Source: an uncultured Pelagibacteraceae bacterium (GTDB lineage Bacteria > Pseudomonadota > Alphaproteobacteria > Pelagibacterales > Pelagibacteraceae). Taken from it: a stretch of DNA of 64,000 nucleotides. The stretch lies in NCBI GenBank assembly GCA_902585045.1, contig CACICB010000001.1:1-64000 (forward strand). Reading direction: 5' to 3'. The position numbers and the translations under genes are program-made. Each line of letters starts with the position of its first letter. Positions within the stretch are counted from its first letter, which is position 1. Shown here one piece after another: positions 1-7,570 of the stretch. The notes under the pieces are model-generated. The model had not been told where the DNA came from. It made no database searches and saw nothing but the letters and a program-made list of their open reading frames with translations.

Positions 1-233
1 TCTTTAGTAACAGGATTAATAATCTTCACCAATGAATTTGGTCTTAAAAATTTATTAAAAACTTTCTGACTTAAATTATCATTTGCTGTATTAGTTAAAT
101 TTTTTTTAGATTTATCCTCTTTTGAAATATAAGCAAAACCTTTTGAATAATAAGGTTCTCTCTTTTCGAATTTTGAGTAATTTGAGCTACATGAAAAAAG
201 TAAAAAAGTTAAAATAATTATTTTAAATTTCAT
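1..233 (-). CDS. Partial lipoprotein, probably RlpA/SPOR-like (C-terminus outside window)
   Basis: Reading the minus strand from the ATG at 233 gives an open frame running off the left edge. It begins with a short hydrophobic signal ending in a lipobox (LLFSCSS), so it is a predicted lipoprotein. About 60 residues later comes SLVKIINPVTK, which resembles the start of the double-psi beta-barrel domain of RlpA-like septal cell-wall proteins, but only 77 residues are visible and the assignment is tentative. Its start overlaps the stop of the MltB-like gene by 11 bases on the same strand. The two are therefore probably co-transcribed, which fits a shared peptidoglycan role. It is absent from the ORF track because it is truncated. 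Confidence 0.6.
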   Translation of the reverse strand, partial: MKFKIIILTFLLFSCSSNYSKFEKREPYYSKGFAYISKEDKSKKNLTNTANDNLSQKVFNKFLRPNSLVKIINPVTK

Positions 234-1236
234 TTTTAAAATTTTCTTTTAATGTACAAACAGCAAGTGCAAATCTCAGAGATCTATTCCAGGTTAAAAT
301 CCTTTCATAATTATCAAATACAATATACGCTGGTGCATAGGTGTTTGCACCAGGTATTATATCCTTATCAGGAATTATAATTGCTGAGAGTGAATTGTTT
401 TTGAGATTTAATTTATCAAAATTATCTATATATTTTTTAAAAAAATTTACCTTTTTTTTATTAGATATGTTTTTTGCTGAAGAATTAAGATATTTTTTTG
501 GTATATTGTTTTTTAAATCTATTTTAAAAAAACAGGGTTGATTTTTTTTCCAGCCAATTCTTTTTAAATAATTTGCTGCAGATGCAAATGAATCCTCAGT
601 TTTTTTTAATTCAATAATACTATTATTATTATAATCAATAGCAAAATCCATTATTGTTCTAGGCATAAATTGAAAATTACCAAATGCTCCAGCCCAAGAA
701 CCATAAAGAATTTCTTTTTTAACAATACCTTTGTCTACTAAGTTAAGTAAAATAATTAATTCTTTTGTAAAAAATTCACTTCTTCTTTTATCAAAACTTA
801 ATGTAGCTAAAGATGAAATAATGTCCATTTTTCCTAAATATTTTCCGAAATTTGTTTCTATACCCATTAGGGCAAGTAGTAATTCTTTTTCAACATCAAA
901 TTCCTTTTCAATTTGATCAATTATTTTTTTTTCTTCTTTATATAGTCTTTTGCCTTCTAAAATTTTTTTTCTTGATGATCTTTTTTTAATATAAGTGAAA
1001 GTATCTTCGTAAAATTCTGGTTGATACCTATCATATTCAATAACTTTAGGTAAAAATTTTGCATCTGACATAACATCTTCCACTACTTTTTTTGATATAC
1101 CACTAGAAACAGCCTTTTCTTTGAATTCTAACAGCCAAGTATTAAAATCGTTTTTTACCGCATGAACATTAAAAATTGAAAAAATATTTAATAATAAAAT
1201 AAAAATTATTATTTTTAGCATTTTACTGATTATCAT
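223..1236 (-). CDS. Lytic murein transglycosylase, MltB/SLT_2 family
   Basis: Periplasmic muramidase-like enzyme cleaving the MurNAc-GlcNAc bond of peptidoglycan non-hydrolytically. The N-terminus is a signal peptide (hydrophobic core IIIFILLLNIFSIF, cleavage near VHA). The catalytic glutamate lies in ALMGIETNFGKYLG at about residues 123-136, followed by the family block GSWAGAFGNFQFMPRTI. The second Met (residue 6) would give a more usual signal peptide; neither start has a clear Shine-Dalgarno site. The 337-residue length is normal for secreted family members without a peptidoglycan-binding tail. No lipobox is seen, unlike enterobacterial MltB. It lies directly upstream of the partial RlpA-like gene. 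Confidence 0.88.
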   Translation of the reverse strand: MIISKMLKIIIFILLLNIFSIFNVHAVKNDFNTWLLEFKEKAVSSGISKKVVEDVMSDAKFLPKVIEYDRYQPEFYEDTFTYIKKRSSRKKILEGKRLYKEEKKIIDQIEKEFDVEKELLLALMGIETNFGKYLGKMDIISSLATLSFDKRRSEFFTKELIILLNLVDKGIVKKEILYGSWAGAFGNFQFMPRTIMDFAIDYNNNSIIELKKTEDSFASAANYLKRIGWKKNQPCFFKIDLKNNIPKKYLNSSAKNISNKKKVNFFKKYIDNFDKLNLKNNSLSAIIIPDKDIIPGANTYAPAYIVFDNYERILTWNRSLRFALAVCTLKENFKNEI

Positions 1237-1327
1237 AATTGTTATTTTTTAACTAGTATAAGAAACTTATTACATAATCATTGTTATTTATTAACTTTGA
1301 TAGTAATAAGTATTGTGTTTACGATCA

Positions 1328-1417
1328 GGAGAGGTGGCTGAGCGGTTGAAAGCACTGGTCTTGAAAACCAGCAACGGGGCAACTCGTTCGTGGGTTCGAA
1401 TCCCACCCTCTCCGCCA
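1328..1417 (+). tRNA. tRNA-Ser (anticodon TGA)
   Basis: Acceptor GGAGAGG pairs with CCTCTCC, followed by discriminator G and an encoded CCA. The anticodon stem-loop CTGGTCTTGAAAACCAG gives anticodon TGA. A long variable arm (CAACGGGGCAACTCGTTC) and the T-loop GGTTCGAATC are typical of a class II serine tRNA. The CCA end abuts the stop codon of the convergent sdhE gene with no spacer. Confidence 0.97.
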
Positions 1418-1675
1418 TTATATTTTAAAATTTTTAAATATTTTAGATACTGTATTTTTTTCTATATTCTTTTGAAATTCATCAAAATTATAATAATTGA
1501 AAATAATCTCGTCCTCAAATTCCAAAAACTTTTCTAATTGTTTAAGCTGATCTACATTAAATGTATTAATGTATTTTTTTACAAATTTAGTTAATAAAAT
1601 ATCCATTTCTTTAGTTCCTCTATAAGAAGCTCTGTATAAAAGTTTTTTTTTAAATATTTCTAATTCCTCAGACAT
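1418..1675 (-). CDS. sdhE: Succinate dehydrogenase assembly factor SdhE (DUF339/Sdh5)
   Basis: Small soluble helical protein of 85 residues that promotes covalent flavinylation of the succinate dehydrogenase flavoprotein SdhA. The hallmark RGxxE motif is present as YRGTKEMD at about residues 18-25, followed by the usual hydrophobic helices (ILLTKFVKKY) and the acidic LEFEDEIIFNY segment. Length matches the family. It is divergent from recG with only 20 bp between start codons and converges on tRNA-Ser. The C-terminal tail is lysine- and asparagine-rich, as expected for this genome. Confidence 0.9.
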   Translation of the reverse strand: MSEELEIFKKKLLYRASYRGTKEMDILLTKFVKKYINTFNVDQLKQLEKFLEFEDEIIFNYYNFDEFQKNIEKNTVSKIFKNFKI

Positions 1676-1695
1676 ATTATAATATACATTATTAA
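1676..1695 (+). promoter_or_regulatory. 20-bp divergent sdhE/recG spacer with TATAAT box
   Basis: The whole space between the two start codons is 20 bases. A consensus -10 element TATAAT lies at 1678-1683 on the plus strand, which would place recG transcription start about 5-8 bases before its ATG. No Shine-Dalgarno sequence fits in between, so recG mRNA may be nearly leaderless. The -35 would have to lie inside sdhE. Confidence 0.45.
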
Positions 1696-3750
1696 ATGAA
1701 TTTACTCAAAAAAGAAAATATTTTTCATGATATTAAAAAATTAAAAGGAGTAGGTTCCGTCTTATCAAAATATTTGAAAAGAAAAAGAATTGAAAAAATA
1801 AAAGATATCATATTGAATTTGCCTTATTCTGAAACTGATAGATCAAAGATATCTAAATTAAACGAATTAGAGATTGGTAAGATACAGTCAGTAAAAGTTT
1901 TAGTTAAAAAATTAAATTTTCCAAGAGTTAGAAATCTTCCTAATAAAATAACTTGTGAAGATGATACAGGTCAGATTGATGTAGTTTACTTTAATAGTCG
2001 TGAAGGATATATAAGAAAAATATTCCCAATAAATAAATGGGTTATAATCAGCGGTAAAATAAATTTTTTTAAAAATAAATATCAAATTTCAAATCCCGAA
2101 TACGTTACTGGATTGGAAAATCAAGACTATGTAATTAAAAGTATACCTAAATATAATTTAACCAAGGGTATAAATGAAAAAAAATATAGATCTATAAGCG
2201 AACAAGTAATAAAAAACCTGCCTTTAATAGATGAATGGTTGGATGGCGCATTTATTAAAAATAATAAATTATTAAATTGGAATGAAGCTATTAAAAAATT
2301 ACATGAGTCTAATGATGCAAAAAATGTAAAATCACAGAGCTATCGAAGATTGGTATTTGATGAGATTTGTGCAAATCTATTAACATTATCAGAAAATAGA
2401 AAGAGAATTAAAAGGAAAAAAATTCCTAAAATTTTTAACGGCACTCTATCAGACCAGATTGTCAGAAAACTTCCTTTCAATCTTACCAAAAGCCAAGAAA
2501 AAGTTTTAAATGAAATTAATTCAGACCTTAAAAATAGTAAAAGAATGTTTAGAATTTTACAAGGTGACGTTGGCTCTGGTAAGACAATTGTATCCTTCTT
2601 ATCCATAGCTAATGTTCTTGAAAATAATTATCAGTGCGCATTAATGGCACCTACAGAAATATTATCTTTACAACATTTTAGTTTAGCTCAAAAAATTTTT
2701 AAACGTATAGATATAAGAATAGAACATTTGACTGGAAAGACTAATTATTCAAAAAGAAAGAAGATTTTAGAAGATCTTTCTAAAGGTAAAATAAATTTTC
2801 TTATTGGAACTCATTCCTTATTTCAAAAAAAAATTGAATTTAAAAATTTAGGTTATGTTATAATTGATGAACAACATAAGTTTGGTGTCAAACAAAGATC
2901 TGATCTAGCCAAGAAAGGAGGTCAAAATTGTGATCTATTATTAATGTCTGCCACACCTATACCTAGAACTATGATGATGTCGTTGTATGGTGATATGGAT
3001 ATTTCTAAAATAAATGAAAAGCCGTCAATAAGGAAAAAGATCATTACATTATCTAAGCCGGAAAAAAAAATTGATCAATTATGGCCTTATATAAAAAAAA
3101 ATTTAAATATTCAGAACCAGATTTTTTGGGTTTGTCCATTAATTAACGAGTCGAAATTTTTAGATTATTCCTCTGCAAAAAAAAGATTTGACCTGATTAA
3201 TAGACATTTTCCAAAAGAAACTGGCTTGATTCATGGAGCTTTAGATAAAGAAGAAAGAGAAAAAGTTCTAAATAAATTTTTAAAAAAAGAAATTAATATT
3301 CTTGTATCAACTACAGTTATTGAAGTTGGAATTGATTTTCCTAATGCGAACCTTATTGTAATTGAAAATGCCAATAAATTTGGTCTTGCACAACTTCATC
3401 AATTAAGAGGTAGAGTCGGTAGAGGCGCTGAACAGGGTGTATGTATTCTTTTATATAAAGAAGTATTAAGTAAAAATTCTATTAAAAGATTAAAAATTTT
3501 AAAAAATTCTGATGATGGATTTTATATTGCTGAAGAAGACCTCAAGTTAAGGGGTTTTGGTGATTTAATTGGTTATCAACAAAGTGGTTTGAAAAATTTT
3601 AGATTTGCTGACCCTTTAATTCATGAAGATTTATTTAGGTTAGCAGATGGATTTATAAAAAAGATAGAACAGAACGGAATAGAGAAATACAATTTTTTAT
3701 TAAAATTATTTGATAAGGCAGAAATAATTAACGTTGAAGATATTACTTAA
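1696..3750 (+). CDS. recG: ATP-dependent DNA helicase RecG
   Basis: Double-strand DNA translocase that remodels stalled replication forks and branch-migrates Holliday junctions. The N-terminal wedge/OB domain spans roughly residues 50-150. Helicase motifs follow: Walker A GDVGSGKT, the DEQH box (IIDEQHKFGVKQR), motif III (LLMSATPIPRTMMM), and the C-terminal motifs STTVIEVGID and QLRGRVGRG. The protein is 684 residues, near the usual 690. It is preceded by the 20-bp spacer shared with sdhE, and its last 8 bases overlap the convergent DUF502 gene. Confidence 0.97.
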   Translation: MNLLKKENIFHDIKKLKGVGSVLSKYLKRKRIEKIKDIILNLPYSETDRSKISKLNELEIGKIQSVKVLVKKLNFPRVRNLPNKITCEDDTGQIDVVYFNSREGYIRKIFPINKWVIISGKINFFKNKYQISNPEYVTGLENQDYVIKSIPKYNLTKGINEKKYRSISEQVIKNLPLIDEWLDGAFIKNNKLLNWNEAIKKLHESNDAKNVKSQSYRRLVFDEICANLLTLSENRKRIKRKKIPKIFNGTLSDQIVRKLPFNLTKSQEKVLNEINSDLKNSKRMFRILQGDVGSGKTIVSFLSIANVLENNYQCALMAPTEILSLQHFSLAQKIFKRIDIRIEHLTGKTNYSKRKKILEDLSKGKINFLIGTHSLFQKKIEFKNLGYVIIDEQHKFGVKQRSDLAKKGGQNCDLLLMSATPIPRTMMMSLYGDMDISKINEKPSIRKKIITLSKPEKKIDQLWPYIKKNLNIQNQIFWVCPLINESKFLDYSSAKKRFDLINRHFPKETGLIHGALDKEEREKVLNKFLKKEINILVSTTVIEVGIDFPNANLIVIENANKFGLAQLHQLRGRVGRGAEQGVCILLYKEVLSKNSIKRLKILKNSDDGFYIAEEDLKLRGFGDLIGYQQSGLKNFRFADPLIHEDLFRLADGFIKKIEQNGIEKYNFLLKLFDKAEIINVEDIT

Positions 3751-4357
3751 TATTAGTTGTACCAGCTGAAACTATAAACTTTGAAGCCTGTTCAAATGAA
3801 ACATTTAAATAAATTAAATCTTTTTTAGGTACCATTAAAAGAAAACCGCTGGTAGGATTTGGTGTTGTTGGTACAAAAACATTGATTACATCTTCCTTAA
3901 TATTATCCTTGATTATTCCTTGATTTTCTTTAGTAGCAAAACCAACGGCCCAAACACCCTTTCTCGGGTACTCTAACAAGACAACACTTTTTTCGTTGTT
4001 GTCTGGTTTAGTAAAACTTTCAGTCATTTGACCGATAGCAGAATATATTGTTCTTAAAATTGGAATCTTTTTTAGTATATTGTTAAATAATTCAAAAAAT
4101 TTTTTACCTAAAAAGGAAAGAGAAAGCCAACCTATTATTGTTATAAAAAAAAGGGCAACTATAATTTCTAATCCTGGTATGTTGAATGGTAGATAGTTAT
4201 TTGGGTTTAATTCTTTAGGTATAATTTTACCTGAAACTCTTATAAAGAAGATTGTTAAATAAAGAGTGATGCCAATCGGTATCAGTACAACTACACCTGC
4301 TATAAAATTATTTCTTATTCTCGAAAATAACGATTTTTTGATATTATTTTTCTGCAT
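3743..4357 (-). CDS. DUF502 family inner-membrane protein
   Basis: Conserved bacterial membrane protein of unknown function. Two transmembrane segments are visible (FIAGVVVLIPIGITLYLTIFF and LEIIVALFFITIIGWLSL, about residues 16-75). A soluble domain follows with the family-typical segments PILRTIYSAIGQMTESF, YPRKGVWAVGFAT and FVPTTPNPTSGFLLMVP. Length 204 is normal. It converges with recG, overlapping by 8 bases. The PTTPNPTSG motif is highly conserved in the family, but no biochemical role follows from it. Confidence 0.88.
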   Translation of the reverse strand: MQKNNIKKSLFSRIRNNFIAGVVVLIPIGITLYLTIFFIRVSGKIIPKELNPNNYLPFNIPGLEIIVALFFITIIGWLSLSFLGKKFFELFNNILKKIPILRTIYSAIGQMTESFTKPDNNEKSVVLLEYPRKGVWAVGFATKENQGIIKDNIKEDVINVFVPTTPNPTSGFLLMVPKKDLIYLNVSFEQASKFIVSAGTTNIK

Positions 4358-4434
4358 TTTAAGAATAACTTGAATAAATAATAAATATTATAATTAATAT
4401 AAAAATTGCAATTAATAATTTATTATTTAAAATC

Positions 4435-5280
4435 ATGAATCTTAATATGTATAACATAAACAGAAGAAAATTTCTTGGCTTATTTGGGTGTGGTTGTTGC
4501 TCAATAATATTACCGTCTTGTACTACTGTACCGATTACTGAGAGAAAGCAATTAAGTATAATTTCAGAGACAAAGATTAATAGACAAGCAGCACTAGCTT
4601 ACGAAAAATTCAAACAAAAAACAAAAATTATTACAACGGGTTCAAAATTTAAGGAAATTACGACTATAGGTAAAAAAATGGAAAATGCTGTAAGTTCTTT
4701 TTTTAGTAATCAGAATAAAGAAGATCCCACAACAAATTTTGAATGGGAATATGTCTTAGTAGATAATGATAAAATTGTAAATGCTTGGTGTATGCCAGGA
4801 GGAAAAATCGCAGTATATACTGGATTGTTAAAAGTTACCAAAAATAAGGATGCTTTATCAATTGTTATGGGTCATGAAATTGCACACGCAGTTGCTCGAC
4901 ATTCAATTGAAAGAGCAAGTCAAGCTATGACTGTAAATCTAGGAACAAGTATAGCTGATATATTTCTTGGTGGAGCTATAAATAGAACGCGAAATACTGT
5001 TGGACAAAATACTGGCTTAGATATTTTTCAAATTGGCATTATGAATCCATTTGGAAGAAAACAAGAGTCCGAAGCTGATTACTTAGGATTGATTTTTTCC
5101 TCACTTTCTGGATTCGATATTAGAGAGTCTGTAGAATTGTGGAGAAGAATGTCTCAAAATAAAAAAGGTAAAGAGGTACCAGTTTTTTTAAGCACTCATC
5201 CAAGTAGTAAAAAAAGAATAGAAAATTTAAAAGGCTGGATTAACGAAGTTATTATTAAATACCCACCAATAAAAATATAG
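4435..5280 (+). CDS. M48-family zinc metallopeptidase, Tat/lipoprotein-type signal
   Basis: Secreted Zn-dependent endopeptidase of the peptidase M48 family (BepA/Oma1-like, without TPR repeats). The catalytic HEXXH is in VMGHEIAHAVARHS, and the third ligand Glu is in KQESEADYLGL, followed by STHPSSKKRIENL, another family signature. The N-terminus has a twin-arginine-like motif (NRRKFLGLF) followed by a Cys-rich stretch and a probable lipobox (ILPSC). This suggests folded export by Tat and envelope anchoring; the tatABC genes lie about 14 kb away. An alternative start is the second ATG four codons in. Probably outer-membrane or envelope protein quality control. Confidence 0.9.
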   Translation: MNLNMYNINRRKFLGLFGCGCCSIILPSCTTVPITERKQLSIISETKINRQAALAYEKFKQKTKIITTGSKFKEITTIGKKMENAVSSFFSNQNKEDPTTNFEWEYVLVDNDKIVNAWCMPGGKIAVYTGLLKVTKNKDALSIVMGHEIAHAVARHSIERASQAMTVNLGTSIADIFLGGAINRTRNTVGQNTGLDIFQIGIMNPFGRKQESEADYLGLIFSSLSGFDIRESVELWRRMSQNKKGKEVPVFLSTHPSSKKRIENLKGWINEVIIKYPPIKI

Positions 5281-5284
5281 TTAC

Positions 5285-5360
5285 TGGTGAGCCCTGATGG
5301 ACTCGAACCATCGACACCCTCCTTAAAAGGGAGGTGCTCTACCAACTGAGCTAAGGGCCC
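5285..5360 (-). tRNA. tRNA-Lys (anticodon TTT)
   Basis: On the minus strand: acceptor GGGCCCT/AGGGCTC (one G-T pair), D-arm GCTCAGTTGGTAGAGC, anticodon arm CCTCC-CTTTTAA-GGAGG giving TTT, T-arm GATGGTTCGAGTCCATC, discriminator A and encoded CCA. It starts 4 bases after the stop of the convergent M48 gene. Confidence 0.97.
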
Positions 5361-5404
5361 TTAAAATGGATCTTTTATAGATTTATTAAATAAATTTCAA
5401 ATAA

Positions 5405-6520
5405 TTAATCGAAAAAATTTATATATTTTTTATAAAATTTGTAAAATGTACCATCTTTAATACTTTTTCTAATTTCCCGCATAAATTGCTGATAAAAATA
5501 TATATTGTTGAGAGAAATTAACATTGAGGCCAACATTTCATCTGATCTTACCAAATGGTGTAAATAGCTTTTAGAGTAGCTACTAAGATATCTTATGTCG
5601 CACTCTGGATCCAAAGGCAACTTATCATTTGCAAACTTAGAATTTCTTATATTTAGTTTTCCTTTCCATGTAAAAGCTAGACCAGTTCTTCCTGATCTTG
5701 TAGGTAAAACACAATCAAACATGTCTACACCTTCTTTGACTGCTCCTAGAATATCTGAAGGCGTTCCTACACCCATTAAATATCTTGGTTTATCTTTAGG
5801 TAAAAAATCTACTGACTCACTTAAAATTTTAAACATATCATTCTGATTTTCGCCAACTGCTAGACCACCCATTGCATAACCATCAAATCCTATTTCTAAT
5901 AATTTATTAATACTTTCTTTTCTTAAATCCTTGAAGATCCCGCCTTGAACAATACCGAATAATGCTTTTGTTTTATTATTTCCAAATTCAATTTTGCACC
6001 TTTTAGCCCATTTTGTGGAAGTAGCAATTGCATTTGACAAAATTTTTTTATCTTTAGTAAGTTTAGGGCATTCATCTAAAACCATTAAAATATCTGAGTT
6101 AATTGCTTTTTGGACTTGAATGCTTTTCTCAGGACTTAAAATAATTTTTTTTCCATCTAAGTGAGATTTGAATATTGCTCCAATTTTAGGATCAATTTTA
6201 TTGAATTTAGAAAGTGACATTATTTGATATCCTCCAGAGTCAGTTAAGATTGGTTTTTGCCAGTTCATAAAGTCATGAAGTCCGTTAAATTTTTTTAAAA
6301 CTTCAATACCTGGCCTTAGCAACAAATGGTAGGTGTTCCCCAAAATAATATCTGTTTTAGTTTTTAAAACATCATCAGTAAACAAACCTTTTACGGTTCC
6401 TTGGGTTCCGACTGGCATAAAAGCAGGTGTTTTAATTATACCTCTTTTTGTTTTTATTAAACCAAGTCTTGCCTTGTCGTCTTGAGCTACTAACTCAAAA
6501 GAAAATTCATCTTTTAACAT
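5405..6520 (-). CDS. tgt: tRNA-guanine transglycosylase (queuosine pathway), zinc site degenerate
   Basis: Exchanges guanine-34 of GUN-anticodon tRNAs for the queuosine precursor preQ1. Family blocks are intact: GTQGTVKGL, the substrate-binding DSGGYQIMSL with its active-site Asp, GGLAVGE, and the nucleophile region MFDCVLPTRSGRTG. The 371-residue length is normal. The oddity is the C-terminal zinc site. Canonical bacterial enzymes have C-x-C-x2-C-(25)-H; here the first Cys is kept (C307, in PECDIRYL), but the next two positions are I309 and L312, and the His position is N338. Zinc binding is therefore probably lost while the catalytic residues remain. Last gene of a minus-strand run from ssb. 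Confidence 0.94.
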   Translation of the reverse strand: MLKDEFSFELVAQDDKARLGLIKTKRGIIKTPAFMPVGTQGTVKGLFTDDVLKTKTDIILGNTYHLLLRPGIEVLKKFNGLHDFMNWQKPILTDSGGYQIMSLSKFNKIDPKIGAIFKSHLDGKKIILSPEKSIQVQKAINSDILMVLDECPKLTKDKKILSNAIATSTKWAKRCKIEFGNNKTKALFGIVQGGIFKDLRKESINKLLEIGFDGYAMGGLAVGENQNDMFKILSESVDFLPKDKPRYLMGVGTPSDILGAVKEGVDMFDCVLPTRSGRTGLAFTWKGKLNIRNSKFANDKLPLDPECDIRYLSSYSKSYLHHLVRSDEMLASMLISLNNIYFYQQFMREIRKSIKDGTFYKFYKKYINFFD

Positions 6521-6526
6521 TGAGTT

Positions 6527-7081
6527 TTATTTTGATCTTATTGAAATGATCTTATCTGGGTTTGTTACAGCTCCAGAATTTGGATCGCCTCTTTTAATCT
6601 TATCGACAAATTCCATACCTTTAATAACTTTTCCAAAAGCAGAATATTGTCTATCTAAATGTGGGGCTGATTCAAAACAGATAAAAAATTGACTGTTTGC
6701 ACTATCAGGATCAGCTGAGCGAGCTGCAGACAAAACTCCTCTAACATGTGGAATGTCAGAAAACTCTGATTTTAAATTTGGTAAATCAGATCCACCCGTT
6801 CCTGCTAATGATAAATTAAAATCTGGTGAATTAGAATTACCAAATTTTACATCTCCAGTTTGAGCCATAAAACCATCTATAACCCTATGAAAAACAACTC
6901 CATCATATTTTTTGCCATTTGATAATTCTTTAAATCTCTTAACATGATTTGGCGCTTTGTCTGGATATAGTTCAATTTCAACCTCTCCATAAGTTAGTTT
7001 TAAAATCATTATCTCTTTTGCCATAACCTGATAATTATTTAAACTAAAAAAAAATACAAATAAATAAATAAATTTTTTCAT
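6527..7081 (-). CDS. Periplasmic cyclophilin-type peptidyl-prolyl isomerase
   Basis: Catalyses cis-trans isomerisation of X-Pro bonds during envelope protein folding. An N-terminal signal peptide (IYLFVFFFSLNNYQVMA) indicates periplasmic location. The cyclophilin core shows FHRVIDGFMAQTGD (catalytic Arg), SANSQFFICF and HLDRQYSAFGKVIKGMEFV. The 184-residue length fits PpiA-type proteins. The start overlaps the coaD stop by one base (TAATG), implying translational coupling, and tgt follows after 6 bases. Confidence 0.92.
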   Translation of the reverse strand: MKKFIYLFVFFFSLNNYQVMAKEIMILKLTYGEVEIELYPDKAPNHVKRFKELSNGKKYDGVVFHRVIDGFMAQTGDVKFGNSNSPDFNLSLAGTGGSDLPNLKSEFSDIPHVRGVLSAARSADPDSANSQFFICFESAPHLDRQYSAFGKVIKGMEFVDKIKRGDPNSGAVTNPDKIISIRSK

Positions 7082-7569
7082 TAATATTTATTTTTTAACA
7101 TTTTGACAGCGTATTTTGTTACAAATCTATCTATATTTCCCCCAAGATTTGCAATTTCCTTTACAAATTTTGATGAAATAATTTGATTTTCAACATCTGA
7201 CATTAAAAACATCGTTTCAATTTTAGAATTTAATTTTTTATTCATACCTGCTAATTGAAATTCATACTCAAAATCAGATACTGCCCTTAAACCTCTTATT
7301 ATAGCCGATGCATTATATTTTTTGCAGAGTTCGATAGTTAAATTATCGAATGAAATAACTTTTATTTTCTTTTTACTCAGTTTTAAGTCTTTGAATAATG
7401 AATGATTAATAATATTAATTCTATCTTCAATTGAAAAAAAATAATTTTTATCTGTGTTATTAGTTGTAGCAACGATAAGTCGGTCAAATATTTTTAGCGA
7501 TTTTTTAATAACATCTATATGACCATAAGTAATAGGATCGAATGTACCAGGATAAACAGCTGTTTTCAT
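7081..7569 (-). CDS. coaD: Phosphopantetheine adenylyltransferase
   Basis: Fourth step of coenzyme A synthesis: 4'-phosphopantetheine plus ATP to dephospho-CoA. The nucleotidyltransferase motif is YPGTFDPITYGHIDVI (T/HxGH variant), with RGLRAVSDFEYEFQ and the C-terminal ISSKFVKEIA substrate block. The ORF track starts at 7590, but the Met at 7569 (MKTAVYPG) is chosen because it matches the family N-terminus and leaves a 1-base gap to the gyrA stop instead of a 20-base overlap. With this start the protein is 162 residues, the normal length. Confidence 0.95.
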   Translation of the reverse strand: MKTAVYPGTFDPITYGHIDVIKKSLKIFDRLIVATTNNTDKNYFFSIEDRINIINHSLFKDLKLSKKKIKVISFDNLTIELCKKYNASAIIRGLRAVSDFEYEFQLAGMNKKLNSKIETMFLMSDVENQIISSKFVKEIANLGGNIDRFVTKYAVKMLKNKY

Positions 7570-7570
7570 T

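Noticed and set aside
1313-1537. 74-aa ORF across tRNA-Ser
   Set aside because: The start of the frame is the tRNA itself (ARSWVRIPPSPP is the usual false translation of a tRNA T-arm) and the rest is antisense to sdhE.
5285-5360. tRNA with apparent anticodon TTA (a suppressor)
   Set aside because: Shifting the anticodon stem by one pair gives CCTCC-CTTTTAA-GGAGG with canonical T33 and anticodon TTT, and the arm lengths then fit, so it is tRNA-Lys.
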